Shown one piece after another: positions 23,583 to 34,345 of a stretch of DNA of 64,000 nt. Both the position numbers and the translations under genes were made by a program. Numbering within the stretch: position 1 is the first letter of the stretch; every line of letters begins with the position of its first letter. The notes beneath the pieces are model-generated. The model was given only the letters and a program-made list of their open reading frames with translations. It was not told the origin of the DNA and searched no databases. The stretch is from Sipunculus nudus (lineage: Eukaryota; Annelida; Sipuncula; Golfingiida; Sipunculidae), in the NCBI GenBank assembly GCA_026874595.1, contig CM049316.1, forward strand, positions 37,621,695 through 37,685,694, in the 5' to 3' direction.

Positions 23583-25140
23583 TTTTTAGCTCAGCTGACT
23601 GTAAGTCATCTGAGCTATAGCGATCACCCTTTGTCCGTCGTCCGTCTGTCCGTCTGTCTGTCCGTTAACCTGGCACACATCGTAACCGCTGTATCTAGAA
23701 ACTTGTAACTTAAAATTCTGAGAGGTCCATTAAAAATCTCCTTGGAAACCAGAAATGAGGTCTCTGTTACCCATATCCTTCGAGCTATGGGGCTCCAAAG
23801 TACCCCCTAGAATAGTAAAAAAAAATTCATACAAAAATCAATATCTCATTAACTACATCACTGATGGTCATGATTTTTGGCATACATATTAATCATGAGA
23901 TGTTCCATCAGTTCCTGCAGAATGGTGGCGCCACCTGTATTTTTCGATTTTATACGATTTTTCTATTTTTGAGACCTTTAAAAATGTGAACATCTGTTAA
24001 CAGGGCACAGATCGTAAAGACTGGACCTAGAATCTTCGTTCTTGACACAGTGAGAGACCTATGAAAAGTCTCCATGGAAACCTGAAATAAGGTCTCTGTT
24101 ACCCATATCCTTTGAGCTATGGCACTCCAAAGTACAGCTCAGAATAATGGAAAATTTGATACAAAAGCTGAAGTATCTGAACAACTAATGCAGAGATCAC
24201 CATAATTGTTTGCATGGATATTGATCATGGAGTGTTACATCAGTTTCTGCAGACTGGTGGCACCACCTGTATTTGTTTAGGTTTTTTAACGAATTTTTTC
24301 TCTCTATTTTTGAGACCTTTAAAGATATGAACATCTGTTAACAGGGCACAAATCATAACAACTGGACCTAAAATCTTCATTCTGGACACACAGGGAGACC
24401 CATGAAAAGTCTCCATGAAAACCTGAAATTAGGTCTCTGTAACCCATATCCTTTAAGCTGTATGGCTCCAAAATACCCCCCAGAATAATGAAAAATTTAA
24501 TACAAAAACTGCAGTATCTCAATAACTACAACACTGATGGTCATGATTTTTTGCATACATATTGATCATGAGATGATCCATCAGTTTCTGCAGACTGGGT
24601 GCGCCACCTCTATTTTTTTTTAATTTTTACGAATTTTTTTCTCTATTTTTGAAACCTTTTAAGATGTGATTATCTGTCAACAGGGTAAAAATAGTAACAA
24701 CTGGACCTAGAATCTTCATTCTTGTCATGCAAGGAGGCCCATGAAAAGTGTCTGTGGAAACCTGAAATTAGGTCTCTGTTCCCATATCCTTCAAGCTATA
24801 GGACTTCGAAGTATCCCTCAGAATAATGGAAAATTTGATACAAAAGCTGAAGTATCTGAACAACTAATGCAGAGATCACCATGATTCTTTGCATGTATAT
24901 TGACCATTAAGTGTTTTTATTAGTTTCTGCAGACTGGTGGAGCCACCTGTATTTTTTTTAAGTTTACACATTTTTTCTCTATTTTTGAAATATATATAAA
25001 TGCAGACACAATCTTGTCCTGTTGGTTAATCTGTTTGATGCTTCACTTGACTGGGTATTTACTACCATTCAGATGATAACATTTCCTTTTGCGAATCTCT
25101 TCCCAGTCAGCTGAGCGTCATGACCCATGGATCACTTGTT
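23583..25140. repeat. Array of ~340-bp monomers between inverted caps (locus I)
   Basis: The left cap TTTTTAGCTCAGCTGACTGT is followed by CATCTGAGCTATAGCGATCAC and a (GTCCGTCT)n run. Monomers sharing CTGGACCTA.AATCTTC recur at 24023, 24364 and 24703 (341 and 339 bp apart). Each also carries GGTGGCGCCACCTGTATTT or a variant. The right cap GTCAGCTGAGCGTCATGACCC, with CATGGATCACTTGTT, ends at 25140. The caps are inverted relative to each other (GCTCAGCTGAC / GTCAGCTGAGC). No coding capacity. Confidence 0.85.
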
Positions 25141-26149
25141 AACTCTTCTGAAGCAAGGAGGTCCTCTCAACATGCACATCCACACTTTATAGCAAAATCT
25201 ACCACTGATATTTCAATGTACACTCACTGTAACTGCTTGTTATACAAAACAAATCCAAATTATAGCAAAACTGAAAAGTCTACAAAAAATTAATTAAACA
25301 TAGAAAATTATAACATTCATCTTGTTTATTCATCCTCTCCATGGAGAGGGTTCCATGGGGATGGGATGGGAAGCCTGACTCTGCTGAGTAAAGGGAGCTA
25401 GCTGCATGGACTAAAGTAAGTTACGTAACAGAAGACCAAGTGAGGGCTCCGGCACTTACTTACGCTCTTTACACAGCATTTTGCTTATTTGCCTACTACC
25501 TATAGCTTCTTTAGAAGCGCAAAATTTCCGCTGTCCCGGGACCGTAGCACTCTCTGCACACCACCGCGCTTGGTTAACATGATGTAAACAATAATTTACA
25601 TGGTGTCTGAAAACTTGAATAAAAGCTCCTAATAAAAGGTATTGATTTTACTAATTCTTTTAAATTAAAGATTTAAATAGAGTAATCCTGATGTGTATAT
25701 GCTGTGCAAATTAATTCTTTATTGCCTACAGAAAAAATGTGTCCCGGTCAAAGTTGAGCAAACTTTAAAGAATGGGGCACCTCGGCATATGTCTTCATTA
25801 TTAATTACGGTAACCCGTTATTGCATATAAGCGCCATCTTATTTTAATTTAGTGAAACATATGACGTTTGAGAAGGCATTAAAACTGGATAACTCCTTTG
25901 TATATTCTTATACATTTGAGTGGATGAACAAAGAGAATACCTAACGTTTCACTGCGTTGAGCTGAAATATGATTAAAGTTAACGTTAAATCAAACATATA
26001 GATATCATAAACATCGAAATCGTTCAACTTTTGAATACTAGATGGCGCTGAGAATCAATTACGGGAGTAATCGTAAATAACAATTATCTTGTTCAAGGTA
26101 TCGAATTGATTTTACATTTAGGTTATTAACTTGCAAAAAAAAATACAAA

Positions 26150-26600
26150 ATTCTTATCTAATTTCTTTCAGTTGTATTACTGTCTAATTGCATAATCATA
26201 ATATTAGCCTTCTTGGCTCAAAGCTAAGCATTGGATACATTCATACTAATTAGTAGTCTTTAATATGCCTGCACATGCTGCAGACTGGCTGCTCTGGTGG
26301 TTAGCCAGCAGTGAATGCATCACTCAGAAGCCATTCATATTGAACTGATATGCACACATTGATCTCACAGTCATTAGAGTTTCTTATGTCAGCGAAGCAA
26401 AGAAATTAGTATAGTTAATGCCATGAGTGGAAGCATGCTCATTCACACAGTTACTTAGTATTCTGAGATGAGGTAACAGGGTAGGGTCCCACTTGCCCAG
26501 AGCAATGTTTACCTAGCAGTTCAGCTAAATGATCAACACCAAACTTTGGTCATTTGCAAGCATTCTTGGTCATATTCAGTGCTACTGTCCGCCTGCAAAA
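26150..26600. repeat. Interspersed block homologous to 45395-45775
   Basis: Shares, in the same order and strand, CATAATCATAATA.TAG, TGCCTGCACATGCT, CAGACTGGCTG, AGCCAGCAGTGAATGCA, CCATGAGTGGAAGC and AATGATCAACA.CAAAC with the other copy. Both copies lie near a GTGGGCACC-containing MITE end (27010 and 45085). Probably internal sequence of a decayed DNA transposon. Confidence 0.6.
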
Positions 26601-26816
26601 TGTCAACCCCAGACTGAATATAAAGGTTTGACAAAGCCCTTGAAGTGTAAATGTTCAAAGATTCTGAGAATTACTTGTGTGTAAGAAAATTTGTAGAACA
26701 GTATGGTCTATCTAAGGATGCTCTGATAAATTTATCAAAATATTAGAAAGATTGAAATAACAGGATAAATGCTTGCAGGTTATGTACACTGATATGTTAT
26801 GACGCACACACACACA

Positions 26817-26820
<4 letters not shown>

Positions 26821-26863
<43 letters not shown>
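26821..26863. repeat. (AT)n microsatellite preceded by (CA)n
   Basis: About 43 bp of AT following a short CA run. Confidence 0.9.
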
Positions 26864-26866
<3 letters not shown>

Positions 26867-27058
26867 AAATATGTTTAATACTTAATGTTTAAAAACAAGG
26901 AGAAAATACATAATGAAGCAATCTTAAAATAGGAGTAACTATAGTAATATTTCAAAGTAGGTGGCAGCACTGAGAGTGGCAGCTATTACCTCCATATAAT
27001 GGGCACCATTCTTAATTGGGCAGTTTGGCCCATGGGTGCCCACATTATTGAGGTTCGA

Positions 27059-27061
<3 letters not shown>

Positions 27062-27116
<55 letters not shown>
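27062..27116. repeat. (AT)n microsatellite abutting a MITE end
   Basis: About 55 bp of AT, directly adjoining GAGGTTCGACTGTA, which looks like a pogo/Tigger-type terminal repeat with a TA target. Confidence 0.9.
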
Positions 27117-27120
<4 letters not shown>

Positions 27121-28221
27121 CTTACTGATAATATATTTAATGGTTTATACATTTTCACCCGCCATATAAACTGATGAATAGATTATTTCCTCGTTCAATA
27201 TAAAAAGAAGGGGTTTTCGATAATCCTACTAATCGTATTTTTAGGCCTGGAAAGTGGTAAATCTTGACAGAACCCTATTTCTCAACTGTCAAACATACGG
27301 ATACTTAATAAGAAAAAAAAGTTGCCGTTCACTTGTCCTTTGGAGTAATTGCCAAGAAATAAATCATTAAGCGCATGGTCTGGCATGGTTTCTCTTGATG
27401 ACTGTAAACTTGGACCTCAGCCGTTAATAAATCGTACGTTCAGATCAGTTTAGTTTCTTTCCCTATCGAAAGTAATTCTGCATACAGAGGATTTATCCAT
27501 GGATGCCTATCATGTGCTCCGTTAGATACTGCCCCTGCGTGGCTGTATAGTAGTTATACAGTCGTAGTTTCTCTATGACACTTCGATTGCCCTTTTCAAG
27601 AATTAATTAAAATTTCTCAGGATTAATGGGAATATAACTTACACAGTAGAAAACGTTCCTGATATTGCAAGACTAAAACGGGCATTTATGAGGCACGGCC
27701 ACAGAGTTGTGGGACAGAGGTCCAATGGTGCCACCGCTACTTAAAAATATAGATAAGGGAGCGTACTTATGATTCATAAGTACATGTACTTCATCTATTG
27801 TTTGAATGGTTGATTGATTTTAATATTTCCGAAAATTGAATCAAGCACGAGTAAAAATGAATGTAACATAGGTAATCAATAAACATTAAATAAAATCCGA
27901 GTGATAACATAATTTATAGTCACCCTGATTAGTAAAATGTATAAATTTACAAAACACAGAGTATACAAATTCAGAAATAATAAGCAACAGGTTTACATTA
28001 CACATAGATTCATAGATAGTGGCAGTTGCATCAATTAAGGGACGCAAAAGCCGTGTCCTGTAACACCCTTCGAGAAACGTGATAATGCATTACAATAACA
28101 TAATGTACATAACGGTATCTTATACATATTCTTCGCATATGCAACAAAGCATGTCGTCCAGGACATCGAGTTCAACAATAATGAAAGAGAAATAACAGCG
28201 ATATCCTGCGACTCAGGTTAT

Positions 28222-28717
28222 TGCCTCCGCCAGGGGGTATGCGTTCATTCCTGTTCGTGTGTGTGTGTGGGGGGGGGGGGGGGTTGCATGTACCTGTTAG
28301 TTCACAACAAAATTCACGCAATCATGAACGGAATCTCATTAAATTTTTATGGGCATTTCGAGAATAGTTCTAGGAAGAAACGTTTAGAGTTTGGTGTGCA
28401 TCCGGCATCTTCTCCGGAATCAGGAGTGTCTTCAAGGAATATTCACAAATGTAACTTATGTACGAATGAAGCTTGGATTATGGACCATGGAATAAGTGAA
28501 TGCCCACAAGGTCTTCATGCCGCGCGCATTGGGGGCCCGCCACCTGCGCATATGACGGCCGAGAGCCGAGCACTTCGGAATGTGTCCAGTGTGTTCGCAA
28601 AGTGTTTTTAAAACGTGATTGTGCTCATATAACGTGCGTGTTGTCATAGATTTGAGGTGAGTGGATGTACACCGGTTAAGGAACATCCATCAATAGGGAC
28701 CCCCTTATGGCGGAGAC
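28222..28717. repeat. Interspersed element with GCCTCCGCC inverted ends
   Basis: The left end TTGCCTCCGCCAGGGGGTAT and the right end CCCTTATGGCGGAGAC are inverted (CCTCCGCC / GGCGGAG). A GTGTGTG/G-run follows the left end. The apparent 116-residue open frame inside is a by-product of the repeat. A related end occurs near 22604. Confidence 0.5.
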
Positions 28718-29071
28718 ATGTTTCTTTGGAATGCAAATTTATAAAGAAAATTTTCTTTTAGGCCGTGTAGGACCTATCGAGAACCTATGACTTTCGTCTC
28801 TTACCTTTAATCAGAAATTCTCAATCTGTTCATGGGCATGTACTGTAGTCCCAACTTTTATGTCGCAACTCCAATTTATTTGGAAACTGACAACCATGGA
28901 AATAGGAATTTAAATACAAATATAGAGATTGTATTTATCGAGTGCTGAGATTATATATAGTTACAAAATATATTTATTGGAAACCATTAATTTCCAGTCA
29001 TGGAGCTTCAAACAAAAAAAAAGTTTGCCAATAATACCTGGAACCTCATAAGTGCTAGAGGCTTGTAAAGA

Positions 29072-29120
<49 letters not shown>
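29072..29120. repeat. (AT)n microsatellite
   Basis: About 49 bp of alternating AT in intergenic DNA. Confidence 0.95.
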
Positions 29121-29123
<3 letters not shown>

Positions 29124-30735
29124 TAGGGATGATCAATAATGGATAACCTTATACGTATTTAGAAGCCCCCTCCTTCGATGAAAAAAGTTTCGGAAATCGA
29201 ATTATAAACACAAAATACCAAGAAGCAGCGCCGGAATTCGCGTTTGGACCATTTTCTTCCCAAGACGAAAGTCAATTAGCATATCCTACATACGTTTACT
29301 TCTGCCAATTAAGGTGTTGAACCCTCTCCGCCTATCTATGATCCGCCCCTGCTAACAAGTCCCTCACAAAGAAGTCATTAGGGAAAAGAACGTATGATTA
29401 ATATCTATTTCGACTATGTGGTCGGTCCTAACACTTCCCCAGGTGCCTGACACCGATAGGAGCCACACGGTACACTGCAAATGTATTAATTACTAAGTGA
29501 TAGGACAGTATCACACGATTCGACTTATTTAATATCCTGGTGTCAACTGCACCTGCAGGCCCTTGTGCATTAACATCCCCATTACCGGGCCATACCACCG
29601 GAATGGGCATGGAATTCTGCAGATGTACATATACTTAGTTAAACATTAAAAAATGTAGGTGATTACTTCCACCAAAAAAAAAATTAAAAAAAAACGACCG
29701 AGTTTGCCTTTGATTATTATGCTAGTTTTAATAAAAAAACGTATTGCAACGTTATCGTTGTCACAGCAAAAAATCTTAACATTAGGATAAACTGAGACAA
29801 AACAAACATGTGAATATAGAAACCTAAGTTTCATTTCAGCTCCAAGGTAGGCGGTGTATTGTCTTGCATGCCCGCACGACTTGACTGTCAATCATAAAAC
29901 CCATAGGAAGCATGCTGTGTATGCGGTCAGAAATTCGGGAAATTTAGTAGAACATTGTTTGCTCATGGAGGGTATTGTTAAAAAGTGAAACAAATTTAGT
30001 GTTGGTCTACTTTAATTAAAGTGACAACGGATTTTAGGTATCATCTCACTGATCGCCAGTTATAAAATGCATTGTCTTTATAACCTGTTGTGGAAGTTTC
30101 CCCCGTAACAGCCATCAGATTAGGCATTTTTGTGTTCCCAGGCTGCGAAGAATCGTAGTTTTCTTTCGATTGATCTTGGTATTTCTACCGCATCACGAAT
30201 GCCAACACATTCGTTACGTGTCTCACACCATTACAACGTAATAAGGAAGCCTTTAAATACCCATCGCCACTCATTAACACACCAGCAGTCGATAGGAAGA
30301 AAGACCACGCAACACATCGCTCGCCACGACTTTGGTAATAAATTGTTTACTTCGCGTTTACGACATATAAGGTTTTTGTTGATATTTGATCAGTACAATA
30401 TTTTGTTATAATTCTCATTAGGAATAAATTAACAGATAAAGGTATGTCAATATAAAGAGGAATAATCCATGTACAATGTGGATTTTTTTTCCATATGGTG
30501 CTGTTTGGAAATAAGCTTTCTTGTAGTGACACATACCCTAAATCTGTTTATAGTCCACGTCACTATAAGGACTTAATACAGTTATCGATTATACCTATAC
30601 AGGTTTAGAGATGACTTTTAAAGGCAGCACCTTTCCTGTTATTAACTTGTAAGGTATTACCATTTTATTTATCTAGTAATTTGGTTCATGTATATATTAT
30701 TATTATATTTGATTAAACCTTGATCAGGATGAAAG

Positions 30736-30787
30736 ATGACCGCCATCCGATTCTTGCTTACCTCGTCCATGCTGTTATTTGCAGTGG
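30736..30787 (+). CDS. Lectin exon 1: signal peptide
   Basis: ATG at 30736 with a hydrophobic leader and a perfect gtaagt donor in phase 1. Confidence 0.75.
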
Positions 30788-31119
30788 GTAAGTACCAATT
30801 ATTCCAGAATAAAATGCACAAACAAATCTTTGGAATTTAACATTACGAATTAATTAGCGGAAATTTTGTTGTCACAAATCTGAGACTACCAAGATGTCGG
30901 ATCGGCACCGTATGGTTTGCCAAATAATATTGTGATAGTTTGGACAGCCATCGCAGTACACCTTTCTATCTGACTTGTAGCCAAAACCGCAGTAGGCCCT
31001 ATCGGTCCAAAAAGAATATAATGGTGAAAGGACATGATCGTTATATGGAAAATAAAATATTGAACATTAAAGATATTTCGAAGGAATAGATTCAAATTAA
31101 AAACTTTAATATTGTTCAG

Positions 31120-31346
31120 AGGCCGTATGTCCTGGAGATTTCAACTACTGGTACAAATTGGTCAGGAGGTACGACCCGGGTACTACCGAGCGTCCTGTTA
31201 CATGTTTGTGAGGTCACATCTATCATGGGCAGGAGCGAGAAGGAACTGCCGGAAGTTCGGTGGTGATCTCGTTAGCATCGAGACTTCCGGGGAAAATGCT
31301 CATCTGGTTTCAACCATAAAAAAGCACTCTATTTTGCAGAAACCGG
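31120..31346 (+). CDS. Lectin exon 2: first half of the CRD, frame-shifted
   Basis: The acceptor is ATTGTTCAG at 31119. The N-terminal ~20 residues and the C-terminal ~55 residues lie in different frames; the switch is between about 31122 and 31190. It ends AAACCG+G at a gtaact donor in phase 1. Confidence 0.7.
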
Positions 31347-31625
31347 GTAACTATTTCATTTAATTAATCAAAGTCCATTGAACACCTAGGTATACATATC
31401 TGAGTAGGCGGGCGGGTGATCGTTGGTTAATATATCAAATTGAAGTTTACTCTTTGGTCGGAAAAATCTGGTGATGTGCACGCAGTAAATAGTAAATAGT
31501 AAAATCCCTTGGCAAAAGAAAATCGGTAAATGGGAGGCTTTGACCTGGCATTAGCGAAAAAAAATAAACAAAAGTACATTCTTTTTACTTACGTTGCATA
31601 AAATTATACTATCTATGTATTACAG

Positions 31626-31873
31626 AGTTGACAAATTATAGAGACTGGGGGTACTGGGCTGGTGGAAACGATTTGTATAAGGAGGGCGACTGGCGCTGGG
31701 CGGCCGATAATCGCAAGATGACCTACAAAGGCTGGCACACAGGAGAACCCAATAATTATGGGAACAAAGAGCATTGCCTTCAATTAAGGCGCATGCGCAA
31801 CTGGCAATGGAATGATATGCCATGTGGAGACGAGTTCTTTGGTTCCATCTGTGAAATTTTAGGAAAATATTAA
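31626..31873 (+). CDS. Lectin exon 3: second half of the CRD and stop
   Basis: The acceptor is GTATTACAG. It encodes AGGNDLYKEGDWRWA, GEPNN, NWQWNDMPC and a final C-E before the TAA at 31871-31873. Confidence 0.85.
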
Positions 31874-32174
31874 TCGCACAGATAAGTAAGGCCATCTCAA
31901 AATTGTTTTAAGAAATGGCCGCAGCTAGATTTTGACTAACAATTTTTGTGAACGGGCACTAAGCCATCGGTAAAGTTTGATTTGATTACCTCGATTCCCT
32001 ACAAATATCCAGAACGGTGTTATGTTAAATGATCTACACACATTACATATACATTAAGACGTCAGTAAAGATGAATTAAACCTTAGTGTCGTACGCTCCA
32101 TTTCAAGAACAGAAAAACGTTTTCGTTCATCTCGCAATTTATGTAATATGTGTAATTAATAACCAGTTTTTTCT

Positions 32175-32178
<4 letters not shown>

Positions 32179-32246
<68 letters not shown>
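32179..32246. repeat. (AT)n microsatellite, left part
   Basis: About 68 bp of AT ending exactly where the miniature LTR element begins. A shorter AT run continues at 32636-32651 on its far side, so the element appears to have split one microsatellite. Confidence 0.9.
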
Positions 32247-32250
<4 letters not shown>

Positions 32251-32635
32251 ATGGGGTGACATAAAACCGGACCGAACTGTCCGGTTGGTACGCCGGACTT
32301 GTGCGCCATCGACATGGGTTCGATACCTGGGTCGGCCCAATGTTTTCCCATTTACAATTTGTCTTCATAACAAATGGGGGCTCGCCCAACGTGACGGTAA
32401 ACTTTGTAGCCCAGGGAATAAGTTCACCAAAGTGTGACTCCTGGGATAATTAGTCTTGTTCTGATAGCAGAACGCTCTTAAGAGGGGTATGTTACGAGGT
32501 GACATAAAAGCGGACCGAACTATCTTCACTAGCGAGAAGCTTGCTTTGCTAGAGAAGCGGTTGGTACGCCACCGACATGGGTTCGAATCCGGGATCGGCT
32601 CAATGTTTTCCCCTGAACAATTTGTCTTCGTAACA
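32247..32635 (+). mobile_element. Miniature LTR retroelement (TRIM/SMART-like), non-coding
   Basis: Two direct repeats, 32247-32372 and 32490-32635, both start TGTTA..GGGGTGACATAAAA and end TTTGTCTTC.TAACA, giving TG..CA ends. Two bases after the first repeat comes TGGGGGCTCG, which complements the 3' end of a proline tRNA and so can be read as a primer-binding site. AAGAGGGG, a polypurine tract, lies just before the second repeat. The internal region is only 117 bp and non-coding. The repeats differ by indels, so the insertion is not recent. Both contain GGTTCGA(A/T)(A/T)CC-like sequence resembling a Pol III B box. The alternative is two adjacent tRNA-derived SINEs. Confidence 0.6.
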
Positions 32636-33140
32636 ATATATATATATATATTAACAATAGTGTCCCGACTTATTATTATTGTAATGGGATAATCAAGAAT
32701 AAATATCTTAGTCACAATATTCCCGTGTGTTCCGTGTATGTATTTCATGTATACATGTATATCAGTGAATACGTGTTTATTTGAATAAACAGACAAACCT
32801 TTATTGATAGTATGGTTCTTAGGTAAAAAGTATTCATATTTTATGTTCACAAATTTCAATGAAATGCTAACATACAGTTCACCATTCTTTTTTTTATATG
32901 CTTTTATTCATAAATTCGATACATGTATGCAATATGACATCATAGTTTTTCAAACAACGTTTTCAAAAGTATATCCCTCTGTGTCTTATTATTCCTGTTT
33001 ACCAGAATTATATATACTTCCGTTTCTAATCTGAATTTTAAGTGTTGTAGATAAGCAGTAAAACAAACTTTTCTATTGTTAAACTTTTCAACATAAATAT
33101 ACCTTTTCCCTAACAAAATACAATAGTTAAGAATATCATA

Positions 33141-34345
33141 CAGTGGAACCCCGCCTTGCGACCACCCCACAATTGCGACCACCCCACAATTACGACCATT
33201 TTGCTTGGTCCCGAATTTTTTTTTAGTGTATTTATGTTTAAAAATGACTCAAAATTACGACCACCCCTGAATTCAGAATTACGACCAGATTTCCTGGCCC
33301 CAGCGCTAATGCGACCCCGCTAATGCGACCACCGCCAAGAAGTACTGAAACAACATTTGTCACGAGTCAATGGCTACGTCTTGTCACAGGCGCCTTAACG
33401 AAAGATCAAAGCGGGTAACGAGGTTTCTTAACCCGATAGTTAATCTGATCCCGCATATCTTCCCGACTCGGTGTGTTCGCTGGGACTCGTTGAGGTGTAG
33501 GTTATAGATCAAAGAGGATAACCATCGGCCTGATTACTTAATGAGCCGGTCTGACCTGGGGTCAGATGCTAATTGCCCCTCAGTGATCACCTGTATTACA
33601 GCTACCCTAAGTGTGGGGTTGCGGGCTTAATATTTCAACTCATCACACATTGTTCGATCCTCATTGGTAAAATTAACGACCTAGTTAATCCTGAATGTGT
33701 TCTTACCTTACTGACACTGAATATTAAGCAGTCAGTCAAATGTAAAAAATAAAGCTTGCAATAACTTGCCTTTTCTGATAGATCGTTGTCAGTTTATTTC
33801 TCTACTGGGTAAGTTTGCATTTAAATTGCTTGCTGTTAGGCAACCATGCCTCTGAAAGAGCTCTCCTTGAAGGATAAAGTGGCGTTTATCAAGGCGGCAA
33901 CACCACGCGCGGTCAGCACCAAATGGCTCAGCAGTTTAGCGTCGGGAAAACTCAAGTGCACGCAATATATACTCAAGCGGAAGGCTAAATATATGACAAT
34001 CACGTATTATGTTCAATATGCATTCAGTAGGTTGTAATCGTATTGCCTTAGTGTTATTATTTGTTAATCATCAGTCCCTACGTATGTGTACATGTATATT
34101 AATTTTTATCATGAATAAATATGTTCAGCTACACACACAAAAAAAAATTCATAATAAGGGTACTCCGCTGAGTTAAATATTTTGTTATCATTCACATTAA
34201 AGATATGCAGTAGATAAACTCTGATACACATTCAATATCAGCGTGTTATATGCGACCACGGTAAGAGTTTCACAAATACGACCACCCCCAAATTACGACC
34301 ACTTTGCTCAGTCCCCAGGGTGGTCGTAATTGTGGGGTTCCACTG
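33141..34345 (+). mobile_element. Tigger/pogo-like DNA transposon remnant with TIRs and TA duplication
   Basis: The left end CAGTGGAACCCC and the right end GGGGTTCCACTG are exact inverted repeats, flanked by TA on both sides (33139-33140 and 34346-34347). Both ends carry several copies of ACGACCACCCC-like words. Internally, from 33846, MPLKELSLKDKVAFIKAA matches the start of pogo/Tigger helix-turn-helix transposases. The next part of that domain (MAQQFSVGKTQV) lies in another frame, and ILKRKAKYM returns to the first, so the gene is broken. Most of the transposase is missing at 1205 bp. Confidence 0.85.
33846..34037 (+). pseudogene. Tigger/pogo transposase N-terminal fragment
   Basis: The start of a CENP-B/Tigger-type DNA-binding domain: LSLKDKV, then a frame change covering MAQQFSVGKTQV, then ILKRKAKY in the first frame. 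No DDE catalytic domain follows. Non-functional. Confidence 0.7.

Larger units (their letters stand above)
25141..30735. other. Intergenic stretch: repeat fragments and microsatellites
   Basis: No gene is supported. Contents include a repeat block at about 26150-26600 homologous to 45395-45775, AT tracts at 26821-26863, 27062-27116 and 29072-29120, a probable pogo/Tigger-type MITE end at about 26965-27061, and a GCCTCCGCC-ended element at 28222-28717 with a G-run near 28269. The rest is AT-rich and unassigned. Confidence 0.5.
30736..31873 (+). pseudogene. C-type lectin (3 exons) with a frame break in exon 2
   Basis: Exon 1 (30736-30787) encodes the signal peptide TAIRFLLTSSMLLFAVG and ends at gtaagt in phase 1. 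Exon 2 (31120-31346) starts in phase with AVCPGDFNYW, a normal lectin-domain start, but that frame stops at 31209. From about 31178 the domain continues one frame over with YYRASCYMFVRSHLSW. Exon 3 (31626-31873) encodes GYWAGGND, GDWRW, the EPN and WND sugar/calcium motifs and the terminal cysteines, in phase with exon 2's second frame. The three exons sum to 527 nt, one short of a multiple of three. This is either a one-base deletion (pseudogene or allele) or a sequence error. It is otherwise intact and closely related to the lectin at 18258. Confidence 0.75.

Noticed and set aside
28261-28611. 116-residue plus-strand open frame starting at a G run
   Set aside because: Lies within an interspersed element with inverted GCCTCCGCC ends and shows no domain.
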